Positions 1 through 5,599 are shown, counted from the first letter of the stretch. The stretch: 34,426 nt of DNA from Nanobdellota archaeon (GCA_021798355.1 JAJZMG010000049.1:1-34426); one strand, 5' to 3'. Notes: generated by a model not told the origin, from the sequence alone. Translations and numbers: made by a program.

Positions 1-426
1 TCCGTTGATCTTAGGTTAGGTTACGTTTTCAGAGTTTTCAAAAAGGTAAACAAGATGGTGGTAGTAGACGATTCTACAGACTACAAAGAACTTACAGAAG
101 AAATAAAGATAAAGAAAGGCGAGAGTTTTCTTATTCAACCAGGAGAGCTGGTGCATGCCATAACAATAGAGAGAATATCTCTTCCACAGAACATCTCCGC
201 AAGGATAGATGGCAGATCTAGATTTGCAAGGTTAGGCCTGCTAACACATATAAGCAGCGGTTTTATGCAGCCAGGTACTTCTGGTAAAATAGTATTGGAA
301 ATGGCTAATTTATCTCCAATAGCGCTAGCTATAAAGCCGGATACTAAGATCTGCCAAATAGTATTTGAAGAGCTAAAGGGAAGGGCAAAATATTCCGGTA
401 AATTTACAAATCAAGATAGACCTTAA
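1..426 (+). CDS. dcd: dCTP deaminase / dUTPase family protein (5' end outside window)
   Basis: The frame is open from base 1 and reads SVDLRLGYVFRVFK before the first internal Met at base 55. This matches the VDxRLGxxFRxF segment of dCTP deaminases, so the gene begins upstream of the window. About 141 residues are visible. The conserved DGRSRFARLGL stretch (phosphate/nucleotide binding Ser-Arg), the QPGTSG turn and IVLEMAN, carrying the family's catalytic Glu, are present, followed by the typical KICQIVFEEL strand. The family deaminates dCTP to dUTP (some archaeal members also hydrolyse dUTP to dUMP), supplying dTMP synthesis and keeping dUTP low in the cytoplasm. The sequence does not separate mono- from bifunctional enzymes. 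The C-terminal tail is short, ending soon after the position of the usual KYxxQ motif (here KFTNQDRP). Confidence 0.88.
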   Translation, partial: SVDLRLGYVFRVFKKVNKMVVVDDSTDYKELTEEIKIKKGESFLIQPGELVHAITIERISLPQNISARIDGRSRFARLGLLTHISSGFMQPGTSGKIVLEMANLSPIALAIKPDTKICQIVFEELKGRAKYSGKFTNQDRP

Positions 427-465
427 TAACTACGAATAACTGATACTAACCAATTTTACGAATTC

Positions 466-561
466 TCAAACCCTTGAAGCAAGGGAATTGTTCCTAAGTA
501 TTATGGCTATAAGTATCAATAAGTACAAAATCGCCGCACCTACCAAAACTATACTTGACAT
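466..561 (-). CDS. 31-residue single-pass membrane microprotein
   Basis: I found this small frame by reading the gap between the dCTP deaminase gene and endonuclease III. It encodes MSSIVLVGAAILYLL followed by ILIAIILRNN and SLASRV, then TGA: one hydrophobic helix of about 20 residues (4-23) followed by a short polar, basic tail. Upstream there is a purine-rich GGGGGATGA, 8 bases before the ATG, resembling an archaeal Shine-Dalgarno sequence, and a TATA-like AGTATTTATG at 598-607, which would place the transcription start near 577. Having promoter, ribosome site and a clean hydrophobic helix together makes it more than a chance frame. No family is recognised. It would insert in the membrane, perhaps as a small subunit or regulator, but its role is unknown. 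Confidence 0.5.
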   Translation of the reverse strand: MSSIVLVGAAILYLLILIAIILRNNSLASRV

Positions 562-597
562 ATTTTCATCCCCCTATCTATAATAGAAGACAACTTA

Positions 598-607
598 CAT
601 AAATACT
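598..607 (-). promoter_or_regulatory. TATA-like box for the 31-residue microprotein gene
   Basis: Read on the minus strand this is AGTATTTATG inside an AT-rich stretch. Adding the usual archaeal distance of about 26 bases puts the start site near 577, just ahead of the GGGGG ribosome-site-like run at 570-574. The bases 608-686 beyond it are AT-rich with T runs and hold the 3' end of the endonuclease III transcript; I see no other gene there. Confidence 0.4.
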
Positions 608-686
608 TTTTGCTTTTTTTCTCTCTTTTTCATGATGAAATTACATATTTTGAATTATTCACTATGTTATAAAGTTAAAAAATTAT

Positions 687-1337
687 TTAGTTAACCCCAT
701 TTTTCGGACATAACTCGTTTATAGGGCATATCTCACACTCGGGTTTTATAGATTGACAGATTTGGTGCCCATGTTCCTTAAGTACATACGCAAAATTTTT
801 CCAATATTTTTTAGCCACTATCTCTTTTAGGTCATTTTCTATTTCATCAGGTTTTTTGCTTTTGCTTAACCCTATCCTATAAGAAAGCTTTATTACCCAT
901 GTATCTACCGGTATTCCTTCAACTATACCAAAAGCATTAATTAAGATAGTATTTGCCGTTTTTCTACCAATACCCGGCAAAGATAATAAATTTTCCATGT
1001 CATTTGGTATTTTCCCGTTGTACTTTTTATTTATTATCTTGCAGCAATTTATTATATGATTTACTTTACTTTCTGCGAAGCTAACTTTCTTTACATAATT
1101 TAGTAGACTGACTGGATCTGCCCCTGAAAAGTCTTCTACGGTTTTATATTTTTTGAAAAGCTCCGGGGTTAATTCATTTACAACCGTATCTTTTGTCTGT
1201 GCAGATAATATAGCAGCAACCAAAAGTTGTAAAGGTCCATCGAAATTAAGATAGTATTTTACGTTTCTGTATTTGTTTTCAAGTATCTCTATAACCTTTT
1301 CTGCCTTTTTATGTTCAATTAAGGCGAATTCTGACAT
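687..1337 (-). CDS. nth: Endonuclease III, [4Fe-4S] DNA glycosylase/AP lyase
   Basis: 216 residues starting MSEFALIEHKK; an upstream in-frame Met at 1418 would overlap the divergent peroxiredoxin gene and add a non-family N terminus, so I reject it. The helix-hairpin-helix LPGIGRKTA (residues 120-128) contains the catalytic Lys126, and VDTWVIKLSYR holds the catalytic Asp145. The C terminus carries the iron-sulfur ligands Cys194, 201, 204 and 210 with the canonical C-x6-C-x2-C-x5-C spacing. The enzyme removes oxidised pyrimidines from DNA and nicks the abasic site, starting base excision repair. It is divergent from a peroxiredoxin gene across only 37 bases, a pairing of oxidant removal with oxidative DNA repair. 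A TATA-like GCATATAAAG (minus strand, 1361-1370) would start transcription almost at the ATG. Confidence 0.95.
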   Translation of the reverse strand: MSEFALIEHKKAEKVIEILENKYRNVKYYLNFDGPLQLLVAAILSAQTKDTVVNELTPELFKKYKTVEDFSGADPVSLLNYVKKVSFAESKVNHIINCCKIINKKYNGKIPNDMENLLSLPGIGRKTANTILINAFGIVEGIPVDTWVIKLSYRIGLSKSKKPDEIENDLKEIVAKKYWKNFAYVLKEHGHQICQSIKPECEICPINELCPKNGVN

Positions 1338-1374
1338 ATAAGACTTATATACATGTTTTTCTTTATATGCATAT
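1338..1374. promoter_or_regulatory. 37-bp divergent promoter region, nth and peroxiredoxin
   Basis: Two TATA-like boxes face opposite ways inside 37 bases. CTTATATAC at 1344-1352 lies about 26 bases before the peroxiredoxin ATG at 1375. GCATATAAAG on the minus strand (1361-1370) lies about 26 bases before the nth ATG at 1337. Each box therefore predicts a leaderless transcript, and each transcription start falls in or next to the other gene's promoter. The boxes are separated by only 8 bases, so two pre-initiation complexes could hardly bind at the same time. Confidence 0.55.
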
Positions 1375-1818
1375 ATGGAAGTTAAAGAAGGAGATGCTTT
1401 CCCTGATTTTAGGCTCAAAGCGGATGATGGGATGGAAGTTTCTTTATCTGATTTAAAAGGAAAAAGAAGTGTGGTATACTTTTATCCGAAGGATGATACT
1501 CCCGGGTGTACAAAGGAGGCATGCAGTTTTAGGGATAATATAAACTCATTTAAATCTTTAGGGATTCCTGTATTTGGAATAAGTGTTGACAATATAGAAT
1601 CCCACAAAAAATTCAAAAGTAAATACTCTATCCCCTTTATCTTGTTAAGCGATTCGGATAAAAAAGTCGTTACAAAACTTGGAATAAAATCTATGTTTGG
1701 TGCCGCATCGAGGGTTACATTTATATTGGACGAGAACGGAAAAATACTGCGGATATATCCAAAGGTTTCTCCAGATAAACACGCAGAAGAGATATTAACA
1801 TTTCTTAAAAAGGGATAG
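1375..1818 (+). CDS. bcp: Thioredoxin-dependent peroxiredoxin (BCP/PrxQ type)
   Basis: 147 residues, the usual length for the BCP/PrxQ group. The peroxidatic Cys45 lies in DDTPGCTKEACSF, and the resolving Cys50 is five residues later, as in atypical two-cysteine PrxQ enzymes. KGKRSVVYFYPKDDTPGCT and the later SRVTFILDENGKI strand are typical. It reduces hydrogen peroxide and organic peroxides in the cytoplasm using thioredoxin-like reductants. The start is the ATG at 1375, supported by a TATA-like box 26 bases upstream. It is divergent from nth. The TATA box of the next gene, a membrane protein, begins shortly after this stop, so the two are probably separate units. Confidence 0.94.
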   Translation: MEVKEGDAFPDFRLKADDGMEVSLSDLKGKRSVVYFYPKDDTPGCTKEACSFRDNINSFKSLGIPVFGISVDNIESHKKFKSKYSIPFILLSDSDKKVVTKLGIKSMFGAASRVTFILDENGKILRIYPKVSPDKHAEEILTFLKKG

Positions 1819-1863
1819 AAAGTCTTTTAAAAACTATAAATAAACTTAACTAATAAAGATAGT

Positions 1864-2229
1864 ATGCTAAATATAGCTTATACTGTAATATTTGCTGTGC
1901 TTTTTATAGGAGGAGTTGTAGGCTCAATATTTTCAGGCGTAACTTTCTTTGCTATATTCAAACATAGAAAAGACAAGGCCCCCTTAACATCTTTCTTTCT
2001 AAACAGAGATTTAGCTACAAAGGAGTTAAACATGTTTATATACCCCGGTTTAATGCTTTTTTTGACAGGCCTTTTTACATTTGTCCAGAAAATCCTTAAC
2101 AATTATCCTTTGTTATACAATATAAATCAGATTTTCTTCTACCTTGCGTATCTTTTTGGAATAGCTGCATTGTTTGTTGTTGTATACATATCTTTTCGCT
2201 GGTTTAAACTTTTTAGGAGGTTTATATGA
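1864..2229 (+). CDS. Unknown 3-TM membrane protein, cassette A first gene
   Basis: 121 residues, not recognised as a known family. Three hydrophobic segments are visible at about 5-33, 57-76 and 85-111, with a conserved-looking cytoplasmic-type loop KHRKDKAPLTSFFLNRD after the first, and a basic end WFKLFRRFI. The gene at 3143 is a clear diverged copy: it has KHRSDKAPL at the same place and ends RIFLRFI. The stop overlaps the next start (ATGA at 2226-2229), so the two genes are translationally coupled and probably form a membrane complex. TATA-like ACTATAAATA lies about 25 bases before the ATG, predicting a leaderless transcript. The location between peroxiredoxin and SOD hints at a stress or envelope role, but that is guesswork. 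Confidence 0.8.
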   Translation: MLNIAYTVIFAVLFIGGVVGSIFSGVTFFAIFKHRKDKAPLTSFFLNRDLATKELNMFIYPGLMLFLTGLFTFVQKILNNYPLLYNINQIFFYLAYLFGIAALFVVVYISFRWFKLFRRFI

Positions 2230-2531
2230 ATACAGATTTTTTATATGGTGTAATTTTATTTGTTCTGGGCTCTTTAATTCTTTTCTTTGTACTAGTTTTA
2301 AGGAAAAAGCTGAATAAAAATCCCACTTTATTTTTATCTTCATTTTACATTAAAAAATACAAACAATATGCTTTTGTATTATTCTTTTTGACTACTTTAA
2401 TTTTAGTGACAAATTATGGGATAACCACGGTTGTTTCATTAAGTAATCCTGCAACTCTTATCTGGGAATATGGTAACATCATATTGTTTGCTACTCTTGC
2501 CTTATTTTTCCTATTTATGTCTCAGTCCTAA
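2226..2531 (+). CDS. Unknown 3-TM membrane protein, cassette A second gene
   Basis: 101 residues with hydrophobic segments at about 5-26, 47-65 and 80-99 and a basic loop (LRKKLNKNP) after the first. It begins MNTDF within an ATGA overlap with the preceding gene and has AGGAGG (2215-2220) just upstream, a good ribosome site that supports this start. The cassette B partner at 3484 begins MNSGF in an almost identical junction context (GAGGTTTATATGAATA), although the rest of the two proteins has diverged strongly. Its last 4 bases overlap the converging S-adenosylmethionine decarboxylase gene. Function unknown. Confidence 0.75.
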   Translation: MNTDFLYGVILFVLGSLILFFVLVLRKKLNKNPTLFLSSFYIKKYKQYAFVLFFLTTLILVTNYGITTVVSLSNPATLIWEYGNIILFATLALFFLFMSQS

Positions 2532-2974
2532 AAATCGTTGAACACTTTTGTTTCATTTTCACTTGATGGATTACTTCTGTCCGCACTAAATACTTTATAA
2601 CTCCTCGGTTTTAACATAGAAACAATATAGTCAAATGCAAGTGAAGGATTACTTTCATTTCCGCAGGAGTATATATCTACTGTAGCGTATCTACTTTCAG
2701 GCCAGGTATGCAGTGATATATGGCTTTCAACTATCAATGCTATTATAGATACCCCACCTATGTCAGGAGAGTTTATAGTGTTGAATTGTCTTTCTAATAT
2801 ATCAATTATGTGGAGATTACCTGCTCTGGAAGCTTCTATTACAGACTCTTTTAAGTATATCATATTTTTAAGGATAGAATCCTCAATGTCATAAAGATTT
2901 CCAAAAACGTGCTTGCCAATTACAGGGGTTAAGTTACCTTCAAACAAACCCAATTTTTTACTTCTTTTTCTCAT
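2528..2974 (-). CDS. speH: S-adenosylmethionine decarboxylase proenzyme (SpeH type)
   Basis: 148 residues, slightly longer than the usual 115-130 of the prokaryotic class 1B enzyme because of a basic N terminus. The self-cleavage site is in VESHISLHTWPE: cleavage between Glu83 and Ser84 would make the pyruvoyl group on Ser84. His89 and Cys104 (YSCG) match the processing histidine and the catalytic cysteine. The enzyme decarboxylates S-adenosylmethionine to give the aminopropyl donor for spermidine-type polyamines; archaeal relatives can instead decarboxylate arginine, and I cannot tell these apart here. No aminopropyltransferase gene is nearby. It lies between the two membrane cassettes on the opposite strand, and its stop overlaps the end of cassette A. 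An AT-rich TTATTTAAAT on the minus strand lies about 30 bases upstream of the start. Confidence 0.92.
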   Translation of the reverse strand: MRKRSKKLGLFEGNLTPVIGKHVFGNLYDIEDSILKNMIYLKESVIEASRAGNLHIIDILERQFNTINSPDIGGVSIIALIVESHISLHTWPESRYATVDIYSCGNESNPSLAFDYIVSMLKPRSYKVFSADRSNPSSENETKVFNDF

Positions 2975-3078
2975 TGATTATTATTGAATACTTCCATTTA
3001 AATAATTATCTACTTAGTGTAGTTAAATTTGGTAAGTTCGTGTAGAATTCCTTTTTTGTAAGAACAATATACACAAGA

Positions 3079-3130
3079 GATAGGGAGTTCGCTTTAAAAT
3101 AGGCACCGAAAACTATTTTATATGCCTATC
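3079..3130. promoter_or_regulatory. Nested inverted repeats over the cassette B promoter
   Basis: Two perfect inverted repeats are nested: an outer GATAGG (3079-3084) with CCTATC (3125-3130), and an inner TAAAATAG (3095-3102) with CTATTTTA (3113-3120), separated by 10 bases. The right inner arm forms part of the TATA-like CTATTTTATATG, which sits about 24 bases before the ATG at 3143 and predicts a leaderless transcript. A protein binding the dyad would block TBP/TFB. The rest of the 2975-3142 gap contains the speH promoter and no gene that I can see. Confidence 0.5.
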
Positions 3131-3142
3131 GCTTACTAATTT

Positions 3143-3487
3143 ATGCTTTACGAAAATTTCCATTTTTATTGGATATTGTTTGAGACTATAAATGGTTTAA
3201 TCGTCTCAATTTTAAGCGCTTTTGATATATACATACTATACAAACATAGAAGCGATAAAGCTCCATTAGTAAGGTGGGCTTTAAATGAAAAAGCATCTAA
3301 GAATAACTTTTCCATTCTTTTGACAGCGTCTATCCTATTCATAGTTATATTTGTAGTCTATTCTTGGGGCTCAGTGGTAAATAATACCTCTATTAAGATC
3401 ACGGCTGAGCTAATAGGCACGTTTACATATTTAATGGTAAGCTATGTGATAGTAAATTGGTCAAGGATATTTTTGAGGTTTATATGA
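3143..3487 (+). CDS. Unknown 3-TM membrane protein, cassette B first gene
   Basis: 114 residues, a diverged paralogue of the protein at 1864. Shared points are the loop KHRSDKAPLVRWALNEKAS after the first hydrophobic segment (KHRKDKAPLTSFFLNRDLA in the other copy), two further hydrophobic segments at about 55-74 and 84-106, and the C terminus RIFLRFI. Its N terminus is longer and more aromatic (MLYENFHFYWILFE). Its stop overlaps the next start in an ATGA, exactly as in cassette A. The promoter carries nested inverted repeats that cassette A lacks, so the copies may be regulated differently. No known family recognised. Confidence 0.8.
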   Translation: MLYENFHFYWILFETINGLIVSILSAFDIYILYKHRSDKAPLVRWALNEKASKNNFSILLTASILFIVIFVVYSWGSVVNNTSIKITAELIGTFTYLMVSYVIVNWSRIFLRFI

Positions 3488-3801
3488 ATAGCGGATTTTA
3501 TGAGGCAATTGTAATTGGAGTTATAGGCATGATGATAACTGTTTCAGTAATAAAATTCATGAAAGTTTTTTATAGCAGCCCTTTAAAATCGGTCCAGCTT
3601 ATACGACTTAATAAAAATTCAGTTAGGGTATTTATTATTTTTTTGTCTATGAATTTTATATTTTTATTAGGTTACTTACTGCAGTATTTTAACTTTTTAG
3701 ACAATTCCGATTTATTGGCAATATTAGTATATGCTTTAGGAACCTCTTTTTTCTTTTTGTCACTTGCAAGGATACTCTCTACAAAGTACAAAATGAATTA
3801 A
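3484..3801 (+). CDS. Unknown 3-TM membrane protein, cassette B second gene
   Basis: 105 residues when started at the ATG at 3484 (MNSGFYEA), which overlaps the previous stop as ATGA. The frame is open nine residues further upstream, but cassette A has the same junction and the same MN-aromatic start, so 3484 is preferred. Three hydrophobic segments lie at about 7-25, 46-69 and 75-96, followed by a basic tail (STKYKMN). Similarity to its cassette A partner at 2226 is limited to layout, the start and the general pattern of segments. Function unknown; a membrane complex with the upstream protein is the natural guess. Confidence 0.75.
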   Translation: MNSGFYEAIVIGVIGMMITVSVIKFMKVFYSSPLKSVQLIRLNKNSVRVFIIFLSMNFIFLLGYLLQYFNFLDNSDLLAILVYALGTSFFFLSLARILSTKYKMN

Positions 3802-3850
3802 GGCTAGTTAAGTTAGAAAGGCTTTTATAAGATTCTGCCCTTTAAACGCC

Positions 3851-4357
3851 ATGTTAAAGAAAACTACAAATAAAGATTTTGATAAATATAATAAATTGAG
3901 GCAGGATTTAGATTCCATTATTGAGAGTTTTAAAACTGACGATCCTGCTAAAATATTGAAGTTTTCTTATAGTAACTTGTCAGACTACTTTAAAAACATA
4001 CAAATTAAGTCTTTAAACAAAAGGAAAGAAGAAATGAAGTTTCCAGGAAAACCAAGTGATTATACTTTGACACGAAACGCCATAAGGGATAATAAATTAA
4101 GTATTATGCATGATAGTTTCCCGCTGTTTTATATGGAAGGGATATACAGAAATAGGCATTTCAAGGATGAAAGAGATTACCTCGGAGTTAAAATAAGTGG
4201 AAAAATAATTCCAGCAGCCTATATACAACATATAAAGTCTAGAGATTACAAGATTTATCTCGACTATAACATTGTAAAAAATGTGGATAATGAAATGTTT
4301 AAACGACTTATAGCTGCTGCCAGTATATTGTTGTCTGAGTATAAGAATAAATCTTAA
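3851..4357 (+). CDS. Unknown soluble protein, 168 residues
   Basis: I do not recognise a family. The protein is charged and lysine-rich, with no signal peptide or membrane segment. The N-terminal third looks helical (NKLRQDLDSIIESFKTDDPAK). The middle contains KFPGKPSDYTLTRNAIRDNKLS and a HDSFPLFYMEG stretch. The last 60 residues alternate beta-like strands (YLGVKISGKIIPAAYIQHI, YKIYLDYNIV) with a helix. A TATA-like CTTTTATAAG at 3822-3831 lies about 25 bases upstream of the ATG, supporting this start and a leaderless transcript. It is a single-gene unit with a small hairpin just downstream. Codon use is like that of its neighbours. Confidence 0.75.
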   Translation: MLKKTTNKDFDKYNKLRQDLDSIIESFKTDDPAKILKFSYSNLSDYFKNIQIKSLNKRKEEMKFPGKPSDYTLTRNAIRDNKLSIMHDSFPLFYMEGIYRNRHFKDERDYLGVKISGKIIPAAYIQHIKSRDYKIYLDYNIVKNVDNEMFKRLIAAASILLSEYKNKS

Positions 4358-4410
4358 CTAGTTTTAATAGTATGACAAATTTAGTCTTTCCAATATAACT
4401 GTAGACCGAG

Positions 4411-4429
4411 TTTGTGTTTATGACACAAA
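4411..4429. terminator. Small hairpin after the 168-residue gene
   Basis: TTTGTGT, a 5-base loop TTATG, and ACACAAA form a perfect 7-bp stem-loop, followed within a few bases by a T run (TCAAATTTTT). It could end the transcript of the upstream gene or be a short operator dyad. The stem is AT-rich and weak, so the call is tentative. Confidence 0.3.
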
Positions 4430-4484
4430 ATCAAATTTTTGGTGACAAAAAGGTATTAATAATATTATCTATCTAATATTTTTG

Positions 4485-4519
4485 TACTACAGATACAAAC
4501 ATCTCTAAAAAATGTAGTA
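4485..4519. promoter_or_regulatory. Promoter of the 98-residue gene with 7-bp inverted repeat
   Basis: TACTACA (4485-4491) and TGTAGTA (4513-4519) are perfect inverted repeats 21 bases apart. The right arm overlaps the likely TATA element GTAGTATAATC (4514-4524), which lies about 30 bases before the ATG at 4550. Arms two helical turns apart would suit an operator bound on one face. Nothing else gene-like is seen in 4358-4549. Confidence 0.35.
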
Positions 4520-4549
4520 TAATCATAAACAATATTTTTGAAACTAATT

Positions 4550-4846
4550 ATGAAAATAAACTCAAAAAATGATAAGTTGGATGAAATGCTTTTCGATTGC
4601 CGTTTGACCCTATTTGGAAAAGCAGATTTAGATCTATTTTTAAATGCAGATAACATAAAGAATTACATAGAAAAGGACTCTTTGCTCTATTCTTCCGATT
4701 TTAAAATTTTAAGCAGGGATAGAATCGCTTTTGATATCGGCTTTTACACAGTATCAAATAAATATGAATTAAAAGGCAAGCTAAACAGCCTTGCGAGCAA
4801 ATATTTTCTTGGTATAACCTACAAATTACATGTTATACCTGATTAA
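4550..4846 (+). CDS. Unknown small protein, 98 residues
   Basis: Begins MKINSKNDKLDEMLFDCR. A TTG at 4538 would add four residues but the ATG at 4550 fits the promoter spacing better. There is no membrane segment. The sequence alternates predicted strands and helices: DKLDEMLFDCRLTLFG, a helix NADNIKNYIEKDS, RIAFDIGFYTV, a helix KGKLNSLASKY, and a final strand FLGITYKLHVIPD. This is the shape of a small alpha/beta domain; no family or catalytic motif is recognised. It converges on the superoxide dismutase gene, ending 20 bases away. Function unknown. Confidence 0.65.
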   Translation: MKINSKNDKLDEMLFDCRLTLFGKADLDLFLNADNIKNYIEKDSLLYSSDFKILSRDRIAFDIGFYTVSNKYELKGKLNSLASKYFLGITYKLHVIPD

Positions 4847-4866
4847 TTTGTAAGGCGTTTTTATAA

Positions 4867-5487
4867 TTAATTATTTTTATAGACATCCTTGAACTTAACA
4901 TACCTTTCATTTAATTTTTTCCAGTCTAAATTATTAAAGAATGGTTCTAAGTATTTTGCTTTATCAGGCCCATAATCAACATAAAACGCATGCTCATAAA
5001 CATCTAACGCTATAATGGGTATCGAACCCCATACTGCCCCGTCATTGTGCACATCCGCCAAAAACGTTCTAAGCTTATTGTCTGTAGGGTCTATTGCAAG
5101 TATGGCCCATCCTCTAGCTGCCTTTGCAGTTGCCATCATATCTAACTTGAAATTTTCAAAGCTGCCGAAGTCTTCATTTATCCTTTTTATAAGAGGCATA
5201 TCTTCAGAATATTTGCCATCTCCTCCGAACATTTCAAAATATAATTCATGTAACAGTTGACCGCTTGCATTAAATGTTTCTTCCTTTTTCAAAGATCTAA
5301 ATTCGCTGTAATTTGCATTTGCGGCGGCTTTATCAACCGTTTTAAGCTTGCCATTAACTTCATTTCTCTTTTTAACGTAACCCGCATAATGTACGTCATG
5401 GTGAAAGCTTATCTGCTTCTCAGAAAATCCATCTAAGGATTTATACTTTAGTTTCTGCACTTCATACTGGTCATCGTAGTTTGCCAT
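4867..5487 (-). CDS. sodB: Superoxide dismutase, Fe/Mn family
   Basis: 206 residues from MANYDDQYEV. The start at 5487 is fixed by a strong ribosome site, GGTGAT, 3 bases before it; an upstream in-frame Met at 5559 would add a non-family hydrophobic stretch. Metal ligands are His29 (ISFHHDVHYAGYV), His80 (GQLLHELYF), Asp162 and His166 (LDVYEHAFYVDY). The enzyme dismutes superoxide to oxygen and peroxide in the cytoplasm, and the peroxide could be taken by the nearby peroxiredoxin. Two oddities: the almost invariant Trp of DVWEHAYY is Tyr here, and the Gly-His before the second ligand helix is Gly-Gln. The metal (Fe, Mn or either) cannot be told from sequence. It is divergent from a PadR regulator, with two dyads between them. 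Confidence 0.94.
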   Translation of the reverse strand: MANYDDQYEVQKLKYKSLDGFSEKQISFHHDVHYAGYVKKRNEVNGKLKTVDKAAANANYSEFRSLKKEETFNASGQLLHELYFEMFGGDGKYSEDMPLIKRINEDFGSFENFKLDMMATAKAARGWAILAIDPTDNKLRTFLADVHNDGAVWGSIPIIALDVYEHAFYVDYGPDKAKYLEPFFNNLDWKKLNERYVKFKDVYKNN

Positions 5488-5518
5488 AAAATCACCTAGG
5501 AGTATGAAACAGTCATAG

Positions 5519-5527
5519 TATATAAAA
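5519..5527 (-). promoter_or_regulatory. TATA-like box for superoxide dismutase
   Basis: Read on the minus strand this is TTTTATATA. It predicts a start about 26 bases on, near 5497, giving a leader of about ten bases that just holds the GGTGAT ribosome site at 5491-5496. Confidence 0.45.
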
Positions 5528-5565
5528 TTTTTAACAATAAAAGGAAAGTATTTAAACATAAAATC

Positions 5566-5599
5566 TATCTAAAATAGATATCGTAAAGCGATATTATAA
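5566..5599. promoter_or_regulatory. Double dyad operator between SOD and PadR genes
   Basis: Two perfect dyads touch each other. The first, TATCTA-AAA-TAGATA, spans 5566-5580. The second, ATATCG-TAAAG-CGATAT, spans 5578-5594 and continues into TATAA to 5599. They lie just downstream of a plausible PadR TATA element (AGTATTTAAAC, 5547-5557), at the expected transcription start, which is the usual place for a repressor operator. PadR regulators normally repress their own operon, so this is a candidate autoregulatory site. The second dyad recurs almost exactly at 33663-33685. Confidence 0.6.

Noticed and set aside
1338-1418. Longer endonuclease III start at base 1418
   Set aside because: It would overlap the peroxiredoxin coding region by 44 bases and add residues not seen in the family; the promoter geometry supports 1337.
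5015-5260. Open frame of 81 residues opposite superoxide dismutase
   Set aside because: It is the complement of a well-supported gene, has no ribosome site or promoter, and its composition is the shadow of the sense codons.
5488-5559. Longer superoxide dismutase start at 5559
   Set aside because: The GGTGAT ribosome site directly before the ATG at 5487 and the family N terminus fix the shorter form.
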